Source: JAEUQQ01 sp963697285 (GTDB lineage Bacteria > Acidobacteriota > Vicinamibacteria > Vicinamibacterales > JAFNAJ01). From it: a stretch of 64,000 nt of DNA. The stretch lies in NCBI GenBank assembly GCA_963697285.1, contig CAVONI010000012.1, forward strand, positions 434,001 to 498,000. The letters run 5' to 3'. Shown here in pieces: positions 1 to 8,952 of the stretch (positions within the stretch are counted from its first letter, which is position 1; each line of letters starts with the position of its first letter). Under the pieces are notes generated by a model. The model saw nothing but the letters and a program-made list of their open reading frames with translations. It did not search any database and had not been told where the DNA came from. The position numbers and the translations under genes are program-made.

Positions 1-397
1 GCGGAGCGTCGCCTTCGGCCGGTGGCGGCTCGATCGAGGCCTTTGCCTCGTCGCCATTGAGCATGGCGTAGTAGCTGGAGTCGGCGTCCGACAGGCCGGT
101 CGCCTTGTCGAGCCCCGGATCCGCAGACGGCGTCGCGACGGCAGCAGTCGCGGCCGCGTCCCCGGATGCGTCAACGGTCGCGCCGGCGTCGTCAACCGTG
201 ACTGGCGTTCCCAGCGCTTCGCGCGGCGCCACGTCGCTGCGTCCCCCGCGCCCGACCAGGACGCCGCACAGGAAGATCACGATCGAGACGACGGTCGTCG
301 CCATGAACAGGAAGACGAGTTGTTTGCCGCTCAGCTGGATTTCGTGAAATCCATCGTCGGCGGCATACTCACGCGCGCCGCGGGCCTCGGTGCTCAT
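1..397 (-). CDS. Membrane-anchored protein, probable SPOR-domain protein (N-terminal part)
   Basis: The gene runs off the left edge, so only about 132 N-terminal residues are visible. The start is the ATG at 395-397. Residues 1-26 are a short cytoplasmic leader that includes FHEIQLSGKQL. A single hydrophobic membrane segment follows (about residues 27-49), ending LCGVLVGRG, and then a long Ala/Asp/Pro-rich linker. A leader of this kind plus one membrane helix and a disordered linker is the usual start of SPOR-domain cell-division proteins in Acidobacteriota, where a peptidoglycan-binding SPOR domain sits at the C-terminus. That domain would lie outside the window and is not seen, so the family call is inference. 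It lies 85 bp downstream of the TolB/TPR gene on the same strand and may be co-transcribed with it. Confidence 0.6.
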   Translation of the reverse strand, partial: MSTEARGAREYAADDGFHEIQLSGKQLVFLFMATTVVSIVIFLCGVLVGRGGRSDVAPREALGTPVTVDDAGATVDASGDAAATAAVATPSADPGLDKATGLSDADSSYYAMLNGDEAKASIEPPPAEGDAP

Positions 398-482
398 GCT
401 GGGTGTCTCACACGCATCCGCCGCAGACACGCCGCTGGGAACGGCGCGAACAGCTGCATGCGTCCCCTAGAGCGTATCACGG

Positions 483-2096
483 TCATTGCGGCAGTCGGGC
501 GAGCAGTTGGCGTGCCGGTTCGAGCCCAGGGTCGAGGCCGAGCGCCCGCTGCGCTTCCGCGCGCGCACCTGCGACGTCCTTGGTCTCGGCGAGGGCCTCG
601 GCCAGTGCAAAATGCGCCGACGCGCTCTCGTGGCTCCACAGCGACATGCGGAGGGCCGTGACCGCCTCGGCCGCCCGGCCAAGGCGGAGGTAGGCTCGCC
701 CCGCCAGCAGGTGCGCCTCGGCCTGATACGGCGACAGATAGAGAGCACGGCGCAACTCGGTGAGTGCCTCGGCATCCTGCTGCTGGTCGATCAGCCGTCG
801 ACCCCGCTCGAGGTAGAACGTTGCCAACTCCTGCGAATCGCGCTTGGCGGCTGACGTGATCGCTGCATCGAACCGCAATGGCTGCAACGGCACGAGGTCG
901 CTCTTCAGTCGCTCCAGTCCCCGGGGCACCTCGGCCGCGCCGCGTTTGTTGGCGTCTTCGTACCGCGCCGACAGACGTCCCGCCAGTTCGCGCTCGCGCT
1001 GCGCCTCTACAGCCGCCCCGGACGACACCAGGGCTGCGGCCAGCACGAAGTGGGCATCGGCGTCCAGCGGGTTTCGGCGAACGGCTTCCCGCAACCAGTA
1101 GTTGGCGGCCGAAGCATCGCGTTCGAACCAGTAGGCGTACCCGAGGTTGAAGCAGTAGTCGGCATCGTCCGGGTCAATCTCGCTCGCCTTGGTGAAGTAG
1201 TACGTCGCCCGCCCCGTGTTCGGCGTTGCGCCCCTGCGCAGTTGCACCACCCCGAGATTGTTGTGCAACATCGCCGTCGGCGCTTCGGCAACGAGGGCCG
1301 TAAGGCGGTCAAACGCCTCGTCGTACCGCTTGAGCTGAATCAGCGACCACGCGGCGCGGTACCTGGCCCTCGTCGATTCAGGTGCTGTCGTCGGCACGGC
1401 CTCGACGGCCGCCAGGGCAGGTGCGTGATCACCCGTTCCCTCGTGCACCTGCCAGATCGCCAGCCGCGCCCGATGGAAGTCGGGCTGCGCCTCGAGCGAC
1501 GAGCCGAGCAAGGCCAGGCTCGACTTGGGCGAATCAGCCATCAGGCCCTTGACATAGCGCTCGAACGCTTCGCGTGATGGCGTCCGCGCCGCGGAGGTCG
1601 CGGGGACGTCGTGCAGGCTGGCCGACGCTGCCACCCGCCTGGCGGCACTGTGAGCAAGCGTGAAGAAGTCGGCGGCGGGTCCGCGTTCCGTCACCTCCGG
1701 CAGGAAGGTCCCGGTGTCGAGCCTGAGCATCCGGACGCGGATGGTCAAGGTGGGCGGCTCCAGGCTCACCTTGCCGACGACGAGGTCCGACGCCCCGATG
1801 GTCTCGCCCACACGGATCATGGTCGCGCGCGTCAGGGCCCCGGCCGGTGGCAAGCGCAGCGTCTCGAAGGCCTGCACACGTTCGTCGCGCGTGAAAGTAC
1901 TGATGCCTGCCCCGCCCAGGTGGTCGGTGATGACGATGGCGGTGCCCTCTCCGAGCCATGCCGTGCGCACCGATGGCGACTCGACGTCGAGCGGCAACAC
2001 GAGTACCCGGGCCGTCTGTCCGGCCGCCGTGCCGACGAACACGGCGGTGGCGGCGATTCCGGCGAGCACCGTCGGGACGGCCTTCCGAAGACTCAC
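483..2096 (-). CDS. Exported TolB-N/CsgG-like and TPR-repeat protein
   Basis: This 537-residue protein has a cleavable-looking signal peptide (residues 1-26, ending TAAGQ). Residues 28 to about 160 look like a TolB-N/FlgO/CsgG-type alpha/beta domain (ARVLVLPLDVESPSVRTAW, later DLVVGKVSLE). The rest is a series of tetratricopeptide repeats; clear units are LGVVQLRRG, NLGYAYWFERD, HLLAGRAYLRLGRAAEA and FALAEALAETKD. Such proteins are periplasmic or outer-membrane scaffolds, and no catalytic motif is seen. Its ATG overlaps the stop of the upstream gene by 4 bases, so the two are translationally coupled. The exact role is unknown. Confidence 0.8.
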   Translation of the reverse strand: MSLRKAVPTVLAGIAATAVFVGTAAGQTARVLVLPLDVESPSVRTAWLGEGTAIVITDHLGGAGISTFTRDERVQAFETLRLPPAGALTRATMIRVGETIGASDLVVGKVSLEPPTLTIRVRMLRLDTGTFLPEVTERGPAADFFTLAHSAARRVAASASLHDVPATSAARTPSREAFERYVKGLMADSPKSSLALLGSSLEAQPDFHRARLAIWQVHEGTGDHAPALAAVEAVPTTAPESTRARYRAAWSLIQLKRYDEAFDRLTALVAEAPTAMLHNNLGVVQLRRGATPNTGRATYYFTKASEIDPDDADYCFNLGYAYWFERDASAANYWLREAVRRNPLDADAHFVLAAALVSSGAAVEAQRERELAGRLSARYEDANKRGAAEVPRGLERLKSDLVPLQPLRFDAAITSAAKRDSQELATFYLERGRRLIDQQQDAEALTELRRALYLSPYQAEAHLLAGRAYLRLGRAAEAVTALRMSLWSHESASAHFALAEALAETKDVAGARAEAQRALGLDPGLEPARQLLARLPQ

Positions 2097-2707
2097 GCCT
2101 CGCCCTCCGACGACTCCTGGCGGGTGCCGGCGCTGGCAGCCACCTCGGAGTCGAGACTCAGGACGCAGGGGCCATCATGGGTCGCGCGGCATTCGGTGAT
2201 GCGGGCGACGTCGTTGACCCCCACCAGCTCGAGAAAACGCCCGAGCGCTGCCGCGTAGAGGCCACAGCGGACCGCGGTTCCGCGCTGGCGGACGTCGCAG
2301 AATGCAGAGTGTGCAATGACGAGGACGGGCTGGCGGTCGCGCCGGCGGACCCGCGCGGATGATCCCTCGCTCGTCGCGTGCACGAGCGCGCGCGTAAGGC
2401 GCAACGCCGTTCGCCGACGCACGGCACGGGGGGCCCGCGCCCACCAGGCCCGGCGCCAGGCGGGCTGCGCCTCCCACATCCACTGCGCTGCGTGGTGCCC
2501 CGCCGACCGCATCACGGGATCCCAGGCGTCGTCTTCGTGGGTCAGGAAACTGAGTGCGGCCGAGAAGCTGGCCAGGCCCACCGCCCCTGCGCGCATCCGC
2601 AAGGGGCGAAGATAGCTTTCGTAGAACTCCAACCGGGTCGGCAGGTGGTCTGCCAGCGCCTGATGCAGCGAGGCGACCACCACGCGTCCGATTCGCGACT
2701 CACCCAT
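2093..2707 (-). CDS. Conserved protein with V4R-like C-terminal motif
   Basis: This is a 204-residue soluble protein, and I do not recognise the family with certainty. The N-terminal half is helical, with the pattern LEFYESYLRPLRMRAG. The C-terminal half ends in ITECRATHDGPCVLSL; paired cysteines after a helix resemble the end of V4R (4-vinyl-reductase-type) small-molecule-binding domains. The middle is very Arg/Trp-rich. It is the first gene of a coupled pair with the TolB/TPR gene (4-base ATGA overlap) and is divergent from mobA across a 29-bp gap, so promoters for both must be compact. Function unknown. Confidence 0.6.
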   Translation of the reverse strand: MGESRIGRVVVASLHQALADHLPTRLEFYESYLRPLRMRAGAVGLASFSAALSFLTHEDDAWDPVMRSAGHHAAQWMWEAQPAWRRAWWARAPRAVRRRTALRLTRALVHATSEGSSARVRRRDRQPVLVIAHSAFCDVRQRGTAVRCGLYAAALGRFLELVGVNDVARITECRATHDGPCVLSLDSEVAASAGTRQESSEGEA

Positions 2708-2736
2708 TTTCTGCTAAGGTTACCCGAAGTCCAGCG

Positions 2737-3339
2737 ATGCGCGGGAATCACGCTACGCCCAGCTCGACATCGGGCGCCATCCTCGCTGGCGGGCAGGCCC
2801 GCCGATTCGCCGGACACGACAAGTCGTCGCTCCTCATCGACGGGCGCACCATCCTCGCGCGTCAGCTCGAGGCGCTCGGATCCGTTGCCGAGACGATCCT
2901 GATTGTTGGACCGCTGACTGTGTCGGGCCCGAGCGCGACTGCACGCGTGCTGCCAGACCTGGTGCCAGGGGCCGGACCGCTTGGCGGGCTCTACTCGGCG
3001 CTGGTGGATGCCGTCACGTCGCACGTCGTCGTCGTCGCGTGCGACATGCCCTTCGTGACAGCCGCCCTGTTCAGGACCCTCGTGGGCGCCTGCCAGGGAC
3101 ACGACGCGTCGGCGCCGTTCATTGGCGGCCGGTGGCACCCGTTGTGCGCATGCTATGACGTCCGTTGTGCCGCAACGGTCAGGCGCCGGCTGGACACCGG
3201 GCAGTTGAGGATGACCGACCTGCTGGCGGCGCTCGATGTGGCCGCGCTGGATGAACGCGTGCTGGCGGAGTGCGGAGATCCCGCCCGCCTGCTGGCCAAT
3301 GTGAACACGCACGAAGACTACGAACGACTGACACGATGA
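2737..3339 (+). CDS. mobA: Molybdenum cofactor guanylyltransferase MobA-like
   Basis: The 200-residue nucleotidyltransferase transfers GMP from GTP to molybdopterin in the cytoplasm. The glycine-rich nucleotide-binding signature is AILAGGQARRFAGHDKSSL at about residues 14-32. The PDLVPGAGPLGGL loop and the VVACDMPFV metal-binding Asp follow, as expected for MobA/MobA-like enzymes. The chosen ATG comes after a non-homologous stretch of a longer open frame and gives the usual family length. The stop overlaps the argS start (ATGA), so the two are coupled. No other cofactor-synthesis gene is in the window. A related NTP-transferase acting on another cytidylyl or guanylyl substrate is less likely. 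Confidence 0.85.
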   Translation: MRGNHATPSSTSGAILAGGQARRFAGHDKSSLLIDGRTILARQLEALGSVAETILIVGPLTVSGPSATARVLPDLVPGAGPLGGLYSALVDAVTSHVVVVACDMPFVTAALFRTLVGACQGHDASAPFIGGRWHPLCACYDVRCAATVRRRLDTGQLRMTDLLAALDVAALDERVLAECGDPARLLANVNTHEDYERLTR

Positions 3340-5390
3340 TCCTTCCGGTCCACGCCATCCTCCGCCAGCGCCTCGGCGACCTCCTCACTTCGCTCTACGG
3401 GCTGCCGCGCGACGCGCAGCCGACGCTGGCCATCGAGGTGCCGCCGAGACGCGCACTCGGCGACCTGGCCTTGCCGTTCGCCTTCGAGTTGGCGCGATCC
3501 CTGCGCAAGGCACCACGCGTGATCGCCCAGGAGGTCGCCGCCGCGGTGGGGCCCGTCGAGGGCGTCGCGCGCGTCGAGGCCGCCCCCAACGGCTACCTGA
3601 ACGTCTTCCTCGATCGTGCCCCCTTCCTCAGGGCGCGCCTCGGTTCCGGGACGCCACCCGCGCCGCTCGGCACGCTGCTGCGCGAAAAGACCATCGTCGA
3701 GCACACCGCGATCAACCCGAACAAGGCCGCCCACATCGGCCACCTGCGCAACTCCGCAATGGGCGACACGCTCGTGCGCCTGCTGCGCTTCAGCGGAGTG
3801 CCCGTCGAGGTGCAGAACTACATCGACGACACGGGCGTGCAGGTTGCCGACGTGGTGGTGGGCTTCCAGCACATCGAACCGCGGACGCTCGACCAGGTGA
3901 AGGCCCTGGCGGCATCAACACGCTTCGATTACTACTGCTGGGACCTGTATGCACGGGTCACCGAGTGGTACGAGGCTGACAAGTCGCGCCTCGACATCCG
4001 CGCCGCCACCCTGCACGCGATCGAGCACGGGGAAGGCGACGCGGCGGCCATGGGCGCGTTCGTGGCCGAGCACATCGTCAGGTGTCACCTCAAGACGATG
4101 GCGCGCCTCAACATCGACTACGACCTGCTGACCTGGGAAGGCGACATCCTCCGGCTGCATTTCTGGGCGACGGCCTTCGAGATCCTCAAGCGCAACAACA
4201 GCATCTACCTGCAGGAGGACGGCCCCCTGCGCGGCTGCTGGGTGATGAGGATTGACGATGACATCGCCGGCGTGACCGACGAGGCACGCGCGCTCGCAGC
4301 CGAGTCGGCCGACCCCATGGCCGCCGGCGCGGCCGACGCGGAGTCGAAAGAGAAGGTCATCGTGCGCTCGAACGGCACGGTAACCTACGTGGGCAAGGAC
4401 ATCGCCAACCAGTTCTGGAAGTTCGGTTTGCTGGGCAAGGACTTCCACTACCGGCCGTTTGCCACGCGGATGGATGGCGCAACGCTGTACGCGTCGACGA
4501 GTGACGCCACCCAGGCGACCGGAGGCGTCAACGGCGTGCCGCACTTCGGCGACGCGCGCGCGGTCTACAACGTCATCGACTCCCGCCAGGCCTACTTGCA
4601 GCGCCTGCTGAAACAGGCCCTCGCTGCGATGGGCTATCGCGAACAGGCTGACCGATCGACGCACTTCGCCTACGAAATGGTCGCGCTCTCACACGCCACC
4701 GCGCGCGAGTTCGGGTTCGTCGCCGAAGCCGATGCCGATCGGCCGTTCGTCGAGGTCTCTGGCCGGAAGGGCCTGGGCGTGAAGGCCGACGACCTGATCG
4801 ACCGGCTCATCGCGAAGGCCTCGGCCGAGGTCGGCCAGCGGAACCCGACCCTGACCGACGCGGAGGTACGCGAGACGGCCCAGCGGATTGCCATCGCGGC
4901 CTTGCGCTACTTCATGGTCAAGTTCTCGCGCGGCAAGATCATCGCCTTCGACATCGACGAGGCCCTGAGCTTCGAGGGCGAAAGCGGGCCGTACATCCAG
5001 TACGCGGTGGTGCGTGCCGCCAACATCTTCAGCAAGCTGCAGGATCGGCACGGCATGGACGAGGCTGGGCTCGTGGCGTCGCTCGAGGGGGCTCCGACCG
5101 AATCGTTCACGTCGGGTTCAGACGCCGACGACCTCTGGGCGCTCGCGCTCGACGCCGCTCGGCTCGACGAAATCGTCGAGACGGCGGTGAGAACGCTGGA
5201 GCCGTCGGTCCTCGCCAAGTACGCGTTCACCCTGGCGCAGGGCTTCAATGCGGCCTATCACCGCTTCCCCATCGTCAACGAGGAAGATGCTGGCACGCGA
5301 GCGTGGCGGGGAGCCGTGGCGGCGTACGTGCGCCGCCAGCTGACGCAGGCACTCGCACTCATCGGCAGCGACGTCCCCGCCCGGATGTGA
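3336..5390 (+). CDS. argS: Arginine--tRNA ligase
   Basis: The 684-residue class Ia synthetase charges tRNA-Arg. The N-terminal tRNA-contact domain is followed by the HIGH motif in context AHIGHLRNSAMGDTLVR (around residue 127). The C-terminal DALR anticodon-binding domain includes YIQYAVVRAANIF and YAFTLAQGFNAAYHRFPI. The KMSKS equivalent reads VSGRKGLGVKADDLID, a variant rather than a canonical KMSKS loop, which is normal for ArgS. The start is the ATG overlapping the mobA stop; the longer open frame upstream has no family similarity. It is followed directly by the amidotransferase-like gene. Confidence 0.95.
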   Translation: MILPVHAILRQRLGDLLTSLYGLPRDAQPTLAIEVPPRRALGDLALPFAFELARSLRKAPRVIAQEVAAAVGPVEGVARVEAAPNGYLNVFLDRAPFLRARLGSGTPPAPLGTLLREKTIVEHTAINPNKAAHIGHLRNSAMGDTLVRLLRFSGVPVEVQNYIDDTGVQVADVVVGFQHIEPRTLDQVKALAASTRFDYYCWDLYARVTEWYEADKSRLDIRAATLHAIEHGEGDAAAMGAFVAEHIVRCHLKTMARLNIDYDLLTWEGDILRLHFWATAFEILKRNNSIYLQEDGPLRGCWVMRIDDDIAGVTDEARALAAESADPMAAGAADAESKEKVIVRSNGTVTYVGKDIANQFWKFGLLGKDFHYRPFATRMDGATLYASTSDATQATGGVNGVPHFGDARAVYNVIDSRQAYLQRLLKQALAAMGYREQADRSTHFAYEMVALSHATAREFGFVAEADADRPFVEVSGRKGLGVKADDLIDRLIAKASAEVGQRNPTLTDAEVRETAQRIAIAALRYFMVKFSRGKIIAFDIDEALSFEGESGPYIQYAVVRAANIFSKLQDRHGMDEAGLVASLEGAPTESFTSGSDADDLWALALDAARLDEIVETAVRTLEPSVLAKYAFTLAQGFNAAYHRFPIVNEEDAGTRAWRGAVAAYVRRQLTQALALIGSDVPARM

Positions 5391-5428
5391 GCGGCCACTC
5401 TCGGATTACCTGGAAGGCACGGCACACA

Positions 5429-6118
5429 GTGGGTCCACGCATTGCGGTGACGCCGAACCGGCGCCACGACGACTACTTCGAATCCATCCGCCGGGCGCAC
5501 GGGCAGCCGGTGGGGATGACGCCAGACGCTCGTCCCCTGGACGTGCTCGATGACTGCGCCGGCCTGTTGCTGACCGGGGGTGGCGACATCGAGCCGTCGA
5601 TCTACGGCGAGGCCGCGCACCCGACGCACAAGCCTGCCGAGGCGCACCGCGACGCGCTCGAAATCGAACTGGTGGTGCGTGCCATCGAGCGCGACATCCC
5701 CATCCTCGCGATCTGCCGCGGGCTGCAGGTGCTCAACGTCGCACTCGGGGGCACACTCATCCAGGACATCCCGTCGCAGGTCCCCAATGCCCTGGCCCAC
5801 AGCGTCACCGAGGCGCAGGATCGGATCGCACACGACGTGACGCTCGACAGCGAGTCGATCCTCGCGCACGTCATGGGCGCGAACCCGCTGGTGCCGCGCC
5901 TTGCGGTCAACAGCCGGCATCACCAGGCGATCAAGCGACTCGCCGCTGACCTCATCATCACGGCGACGTCGAGCGACGGTGTGATCGAGGCGGTCGAGCG
6001 GCGGCCCTCGCGCTTCTGCGTGGCCGTCCAGTGGCACCCCGAGAATTTCTGGCGGACGGGAGAGTTCCTGCCGCTCTTCGCGGCGTTCGTCGAGGCGACG
6101 ACGATCAGTCGCGCGTGA
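5429..6118 (+). CDS. Class I glutamine amidotransferase-like gamma-glutamyl hydrolase (peptidase C26)
   Basis: The 229-residue protein belongs to the peptidase C26 / PuuD family, which hydrolyses gamma-glutamyl amides such as gamma-glutamyl-GABA. The oxyanion region LLLTGGGDIEPS, the nucleophile Cys in ILAICRGLQVLN and the His/Glu pair in VAVQWHPENF form the catalytic triad. The GTG at 5429 is chosen because it begins just before the conserved GPRIAVTPN strand and has GGAAGG 11 bases upstream. Another GTG at 5387, overlapping the argS stop, is possible. The 3' end overlaps the convergent methyltransferase gene by 14 bp. The substrate is not evident from the neighbours. Confidence 0.85.
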   Translation: MGPRIAVTPNRRHDDYFESIRRAHGQPVGMTPDARPLDVLDDCAGLLLTGGGDIEPSIYGEAAHPTHKPAEAHRDALEIELVVRAIERDIPILAICRGLQVLNVALGGTLIQDIPSQVPNALAHSVTEAQDRIAHDVTLDSESILAHVMGANPLVPRLAVNSRHHQAIKRLAADLIITATSSDGVIEAVERRPSRFCVAVQWHPENFWRTGEFLPLFAAFVEATTISRA

Positions 6119-7379
6119 AGCGGACCAGCGTCTCGACGTGCGGCGTGTTCGGGAACATGTCGAACAGATCGATCGCGGCGAGCCGGTAGCCAGCGTCGAC
6201 GAAGCGCCGCGCATCGCGCGCGACGGTGGCGACGTCGCACGAGACGTAGAGCACCTCGCGAGCCCGCCACGTCACGACGCCCTCCAGGGCGGCGCGTGTC
6301 ATGCCGGTCCGTGGCGGATCGACGATGACCGTCGTCTCGACGCCACCGGGGCGACGCATGACGTAATCCTCTACTGCCGCGTGCACCACGCGCACACGCT
6401 GTCCCAGCCGGCCTGCATTCCGGTCCAGGTCTGCCGCGCTGGACGGGTCGCCCTCGACAGCGGTGACGTCGGCCTCGGTGCTCGCCGCGGCCGCCAGGGC
6501 AAACAGGCCCACGCCGGCGTAGAGATCCACGACGCGCGCGTGCCGGATGCTGGCCACCACCACGCGCGAGAGCGTTGGCGTCAGGAAGCGATTGGCCTGG
6601 AAGAAGCTCCTGCCCTGGCGTTCGAGCCGGGCCGGCGACGTGGTCTCGGCATAGGCCGAGATCGGATCACCGACCGCGGGCTGCCCCGCCACGGTCCTGC
6701 TCCGGTGGGCCGACATCGACACGGTCAGGCCAGTCACGCCTCCGAGTTGGCCGACCGCCTCGAACCACGGAGCAGGCAAGGGGGCCGACATGGCGGGTTC
6801 GACGTGCAGCACCCGCTCGGACCCGTCGATGTTCTCGGCGACCTCGATCGATTCGATGCGCGAGACCGACGTGCGCGTCGAGATGTCGCCAACCTCGCGC
6901 AGCACGGCCACGGTGTCGTCGCGCAGTTGACGGGTGATTGCCACGTCACAGATGTCGTGCGAGCCCTCGCGGAACGAACCGAGACGCCCATTGCGCACGT
7001 GGACGCGCGCCCGCATGCGGTACGCCGACGCCGGCGAGCCGTGCACCACCGCGATCCTGACGGGCATCTTCGCGATGCGGGCGAACGCGTCGGTGACGAT
7101 CGCGGCCTTGATGTCGCGCTGCGCGGCCTCGGCGATGTGCGCGAACGTCATGCCGCCGCAGGCGGGGTCGGGATTGTCAGTGCGCCGATGAGGCGATGGC
7201 ACCAGGACCTGTTCAACCGTCGCAAAGACGACGCCGCCCTGCGTCCGCTCGACGCGCGCGATGACCTGCTCGCCGGGGATCGCTCCCGCGACGAGCACCA
7301 CGCGACCTTCGTGACGCGCCAGCATGCGTCCGCCAGCGGCGGGCTTCTCGATCGACAGCGTCAGTCGGGCGTCGCTCAT
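6105..7379 (-). CDS. TRAM-domain RNA (uracil-C5)-methyltransferase, RlmD/TrmA-like
   Basis: The 424-residue SAM-dependent enzyme methylates uracil C5 in RNA. An N-terminal TRAM domain (LSIEKPAAGGRMLARHEGRVVLV) precedes the catalytic fold. The SAM-binding motif is VVDLYAGVGLFALAAAA, followed by VDPPRTG and the catalytic-cysteine motif YVSCDVATVARD. The 4Fe-4S cysteine cluster typical of RlmD is not intact: the region reads PDPACGGMTFAH, keeping only one of the usual four cysteines, so this is probably a cluster-less subfamily. The ATG at 7379 is preferred over one nine codons upstream because homology starts there. It overlaps the end of the upstream gene by 4 bases. The rRNA or tRNA target cannot be told from sequence. 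Confidence 0.85.
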   Translation of the reverse strand: MSDARLTLSIEKPAAGGRMLARHEGRVVLVAGAIPGEQVIARVERTQGGVVFATVEQVLVPSPHRRTDNPDPACGGMTFAHIAEAAQRDIKAAIVTDAFARIAKMPVRIAVVHGSPASAYRMRARVHVRNGRLGSFREGSHDICDVAITRQLRDDTVAVLREVGDISTRTSVSRIESIEVAENIDGSERVLHVEPAMSAPLPAPWFEAVGQLGGVTGLTVSMSAHRSRTVAGQPAVGDPISAYAETTSPARLERQGRSFFQANRFLTPTLSRVVVASIRHARVVDLYAGVGLFALAAAASTEADVTAVEGDPSSAADLDRNAGRLGQRVRVVHAAVEDYVMRRPGGVETTVIVDPPRTGMTRAALEGVVTWRAREVLYVSCDVATVARDARRFVDAGYRLAAIDLFDMFPNTPHVETLVRFTRD

Positions 7380-8116
7380 GGCACCATCCTCGGCACACCC
7401 AGCCACTCGCGGACGGCCTTTGCCGTCAGGCCGTCGACGGCACGTCGATACTCGCCCTCGGGCATGCGGCCCTGGAAGGCCGCGAGGTCACGCGTGGCCT
7501 CGGCGCGCCCGCGATCGAGCAACGCGGCGTCGGCGTGCGCCAGCACCGCCGCGTCCCACGCCTCGTCGAGTTCCGCGAGCGTCGCGATGGCCGCCTGCCG
7601 TGACTCGCCGCGGGCGCGGGGCGCCAGCGCACGCAGTGACTCGACGCGTGCCAGAGTGGCGGCGCCCAGCGCGCGAAGCGGTCCCGCGGGCAACTGGACG
7701 ATGGCCGAACTCGTGCGGGTTGCCACGCGATCGAGGTGCCGCGGCAGCGACGGGCCTTTCGACTCGGAGGCCGGCGACTCGTCGCCCGCCTGCAGCGCGG
7801 TCGCTCCGGGGCCAACGGCGCGCCGCCAATCGGCGAAGGCCTGCTGCACGTCGGCCTCGCAGTACTCCAGGCGAAGCGGGCGTCTCACGCCGCGTTGCTC
7901 GGCGCGTTCCACGCGGTGGTCGATTCCGCGCTCCACGACCTTCAGCGGGATCCCTGCCCGATACCAGGCGCGCGCAAGATCGAACGCCGGGCCGATGACA
8001 CGAATCCGGTGGCCGCCGTTGCGAAGGCAGAGATGCGACTCGATGGCCCGACAGTAGGCACCGACATCGGCGGGCCCGGGATCGGCCGGTCCGGAGCCCG
8101 TGCGGGAATCGGTCAT
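7376..8116 (-). CDS. Hypothetical protein, Ala/Arg-rich
   Basis: This is a 246-residue soluble protein of unknown family. The N-terminal part contains YCRAIESHLCLRNGGHRIRVIGP, and then a helical stretch AWYRAGIPLKVVERGIDHRV that looks like a winged-helix-like recognition segment. The C-terminal half is almost entirely helical and rich in Ala, Arg and Leu, with no signal peptide or membrane helix. The start is the ATG whose bases overlap the birA stop. The downstream methyltransferase also overlaps, so it sits inside a coupled chain valS-nadC-birA-this gene-methyltransferase. The position suggests a conserved cytoplasmic gene, but no function is assigned. Confidence 0.7.
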   Translation of the reverse strand: MTDSRTGSGPADPGPADVGAYCRAIESHLCLRNGGHRIRVIGPAFDLARAWYRAGIPLKVVERGIDHRVERAEQRGVRRPLRLEYCEADVQQAFADWRRAVGPGATALQAGDESPASESKGPSLPRHLDRVATRTSSAIVQLPAGPLRALGAATLARVESLRALAPRARGESRQAAIATLAELDEAWDAAVLAHADAALLDRGRAEATRDLAAFQGRMPEGEYRRAVDGLTAKAVREWLGVPRMVP

Positions 8117-8952
8117 CGCCAGCGAACCTCGCCGGCGATCACGCGGGCGATCCCGAGCGCTGTCGCGACCGTCAGCGCGCCGGACTCGTCGATGTCGATC
8201 GTACGGCCCTCGCGCTCGCCGTCGGGAGCGTCCCAGACCACGGCCCGCCCGAATGACGCGCGCGCCCGCGTCCGCCAACGTTCGAGCAGGTCCGACACGG
8301 CCAGTGGCGACGTGCGCAACGCATCCACCTCGATCTCGAAATGGGTCAGGCAGCGTGCCAGCAGTTCCGCCATGTCGATCCTGCGACCGACCTCGCGTTC
8401 GATCGACGTCGCCCGCGGCACGAGTTGTTCGGTGACGGCATCGCGGGAGACATTGATGCCGACGCCCACCACCACGTGCTGGAGGCCACCGCCCGATGTG
8501 GCGGCCTCGGCCAGGATGCCGCACAGCTTGTCGCGGCGCCATCCGCCCGAAGGGTCACTGCCGCGTGAGACCACGAGGTCGTTCGGCCACTTGAGCGCGC
8601 AGCGCACACCGTACAGCCCCTCGATCGCGTCGGCCACGGCCACGCCGGCAGCCAGCGTCATGAACGACGTCTCCCGCTGCCCGCGCGCATCGTTGGGCGG
8701 GCGGACGATCGTCGAGAAGTACAGCCCGGATCCGGGGGGCGACTGCCACGTTCGCCCGAGGCGTCCGCGCCCGGCGTTCTGGCTGAATGCCACCACGACG
8801 AGCCCTTCGGGCGCGCCTTCCGCGGCGCGGCGCGAGGCATCGTCGTTGGTTGAGCCGGTCTCGGCGAGCAATTCGACGCGCACGCCGAAGCGCATCGACG
8901 TCCGGTGGATGGTCACCCGCGGCAGGAAGTCGTTGTCGAACACCTCAGGCAT
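8113..8952 (-). CDS. birA: Biotin--[acetyl-CoA-carboxylase] ligase
   Basis: The 279-residue enzyme attaches biotin to the carboxyl carrier protein of biotin-dependent carboxylases. The biotin/ATP signature GRGRLGRTWQSPPGSGLYFS is intact, as are ETGSTNDDA and LKWPNDLVV, and a C-terminal SH3-like domain follows (RTIDIDESGALTV). There is no N-terminal helix-turn-helix, so this is a monofunctional (group I) BirA that should not act as a repressor. The chosen ATG (8950-8952) lies just inside the end of the nadC-like gene, an 8-base overlap; upstream in-frame sequence is not conserved. Confidence 0.93.
   Translation of the reverse strand: MPEVFDNDFLPRVTIHRTSMRFGVRVELLAETGSTNDDASRRAAEGAPEGLVVVAFSQNAGRGRLGRTWQSPPGSGLYFSTIVRPPNDARGQRETSFMTLAAGVAVADAIEGLYGVRCALKWPNDLVVSRGSDPSGGWRRDKLCGILAEAATSGGGLQHVVVGVGINVSRDAVTEQLVPRATSIEREVGRRIDMAELLARCLTHFEIEVDALRTSPLAVSDLLERWRTRARASFGRAVVWDAPDGEREGRTIDIDESGALTVATALGIARVIAGEVRWR

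Noticed and set aside
6138..8057. A 639-codon plus-strand open frame
   Set aside because: It is a shadow of the methyltransferase and the following unknown gene, with no start signal or family similarity.
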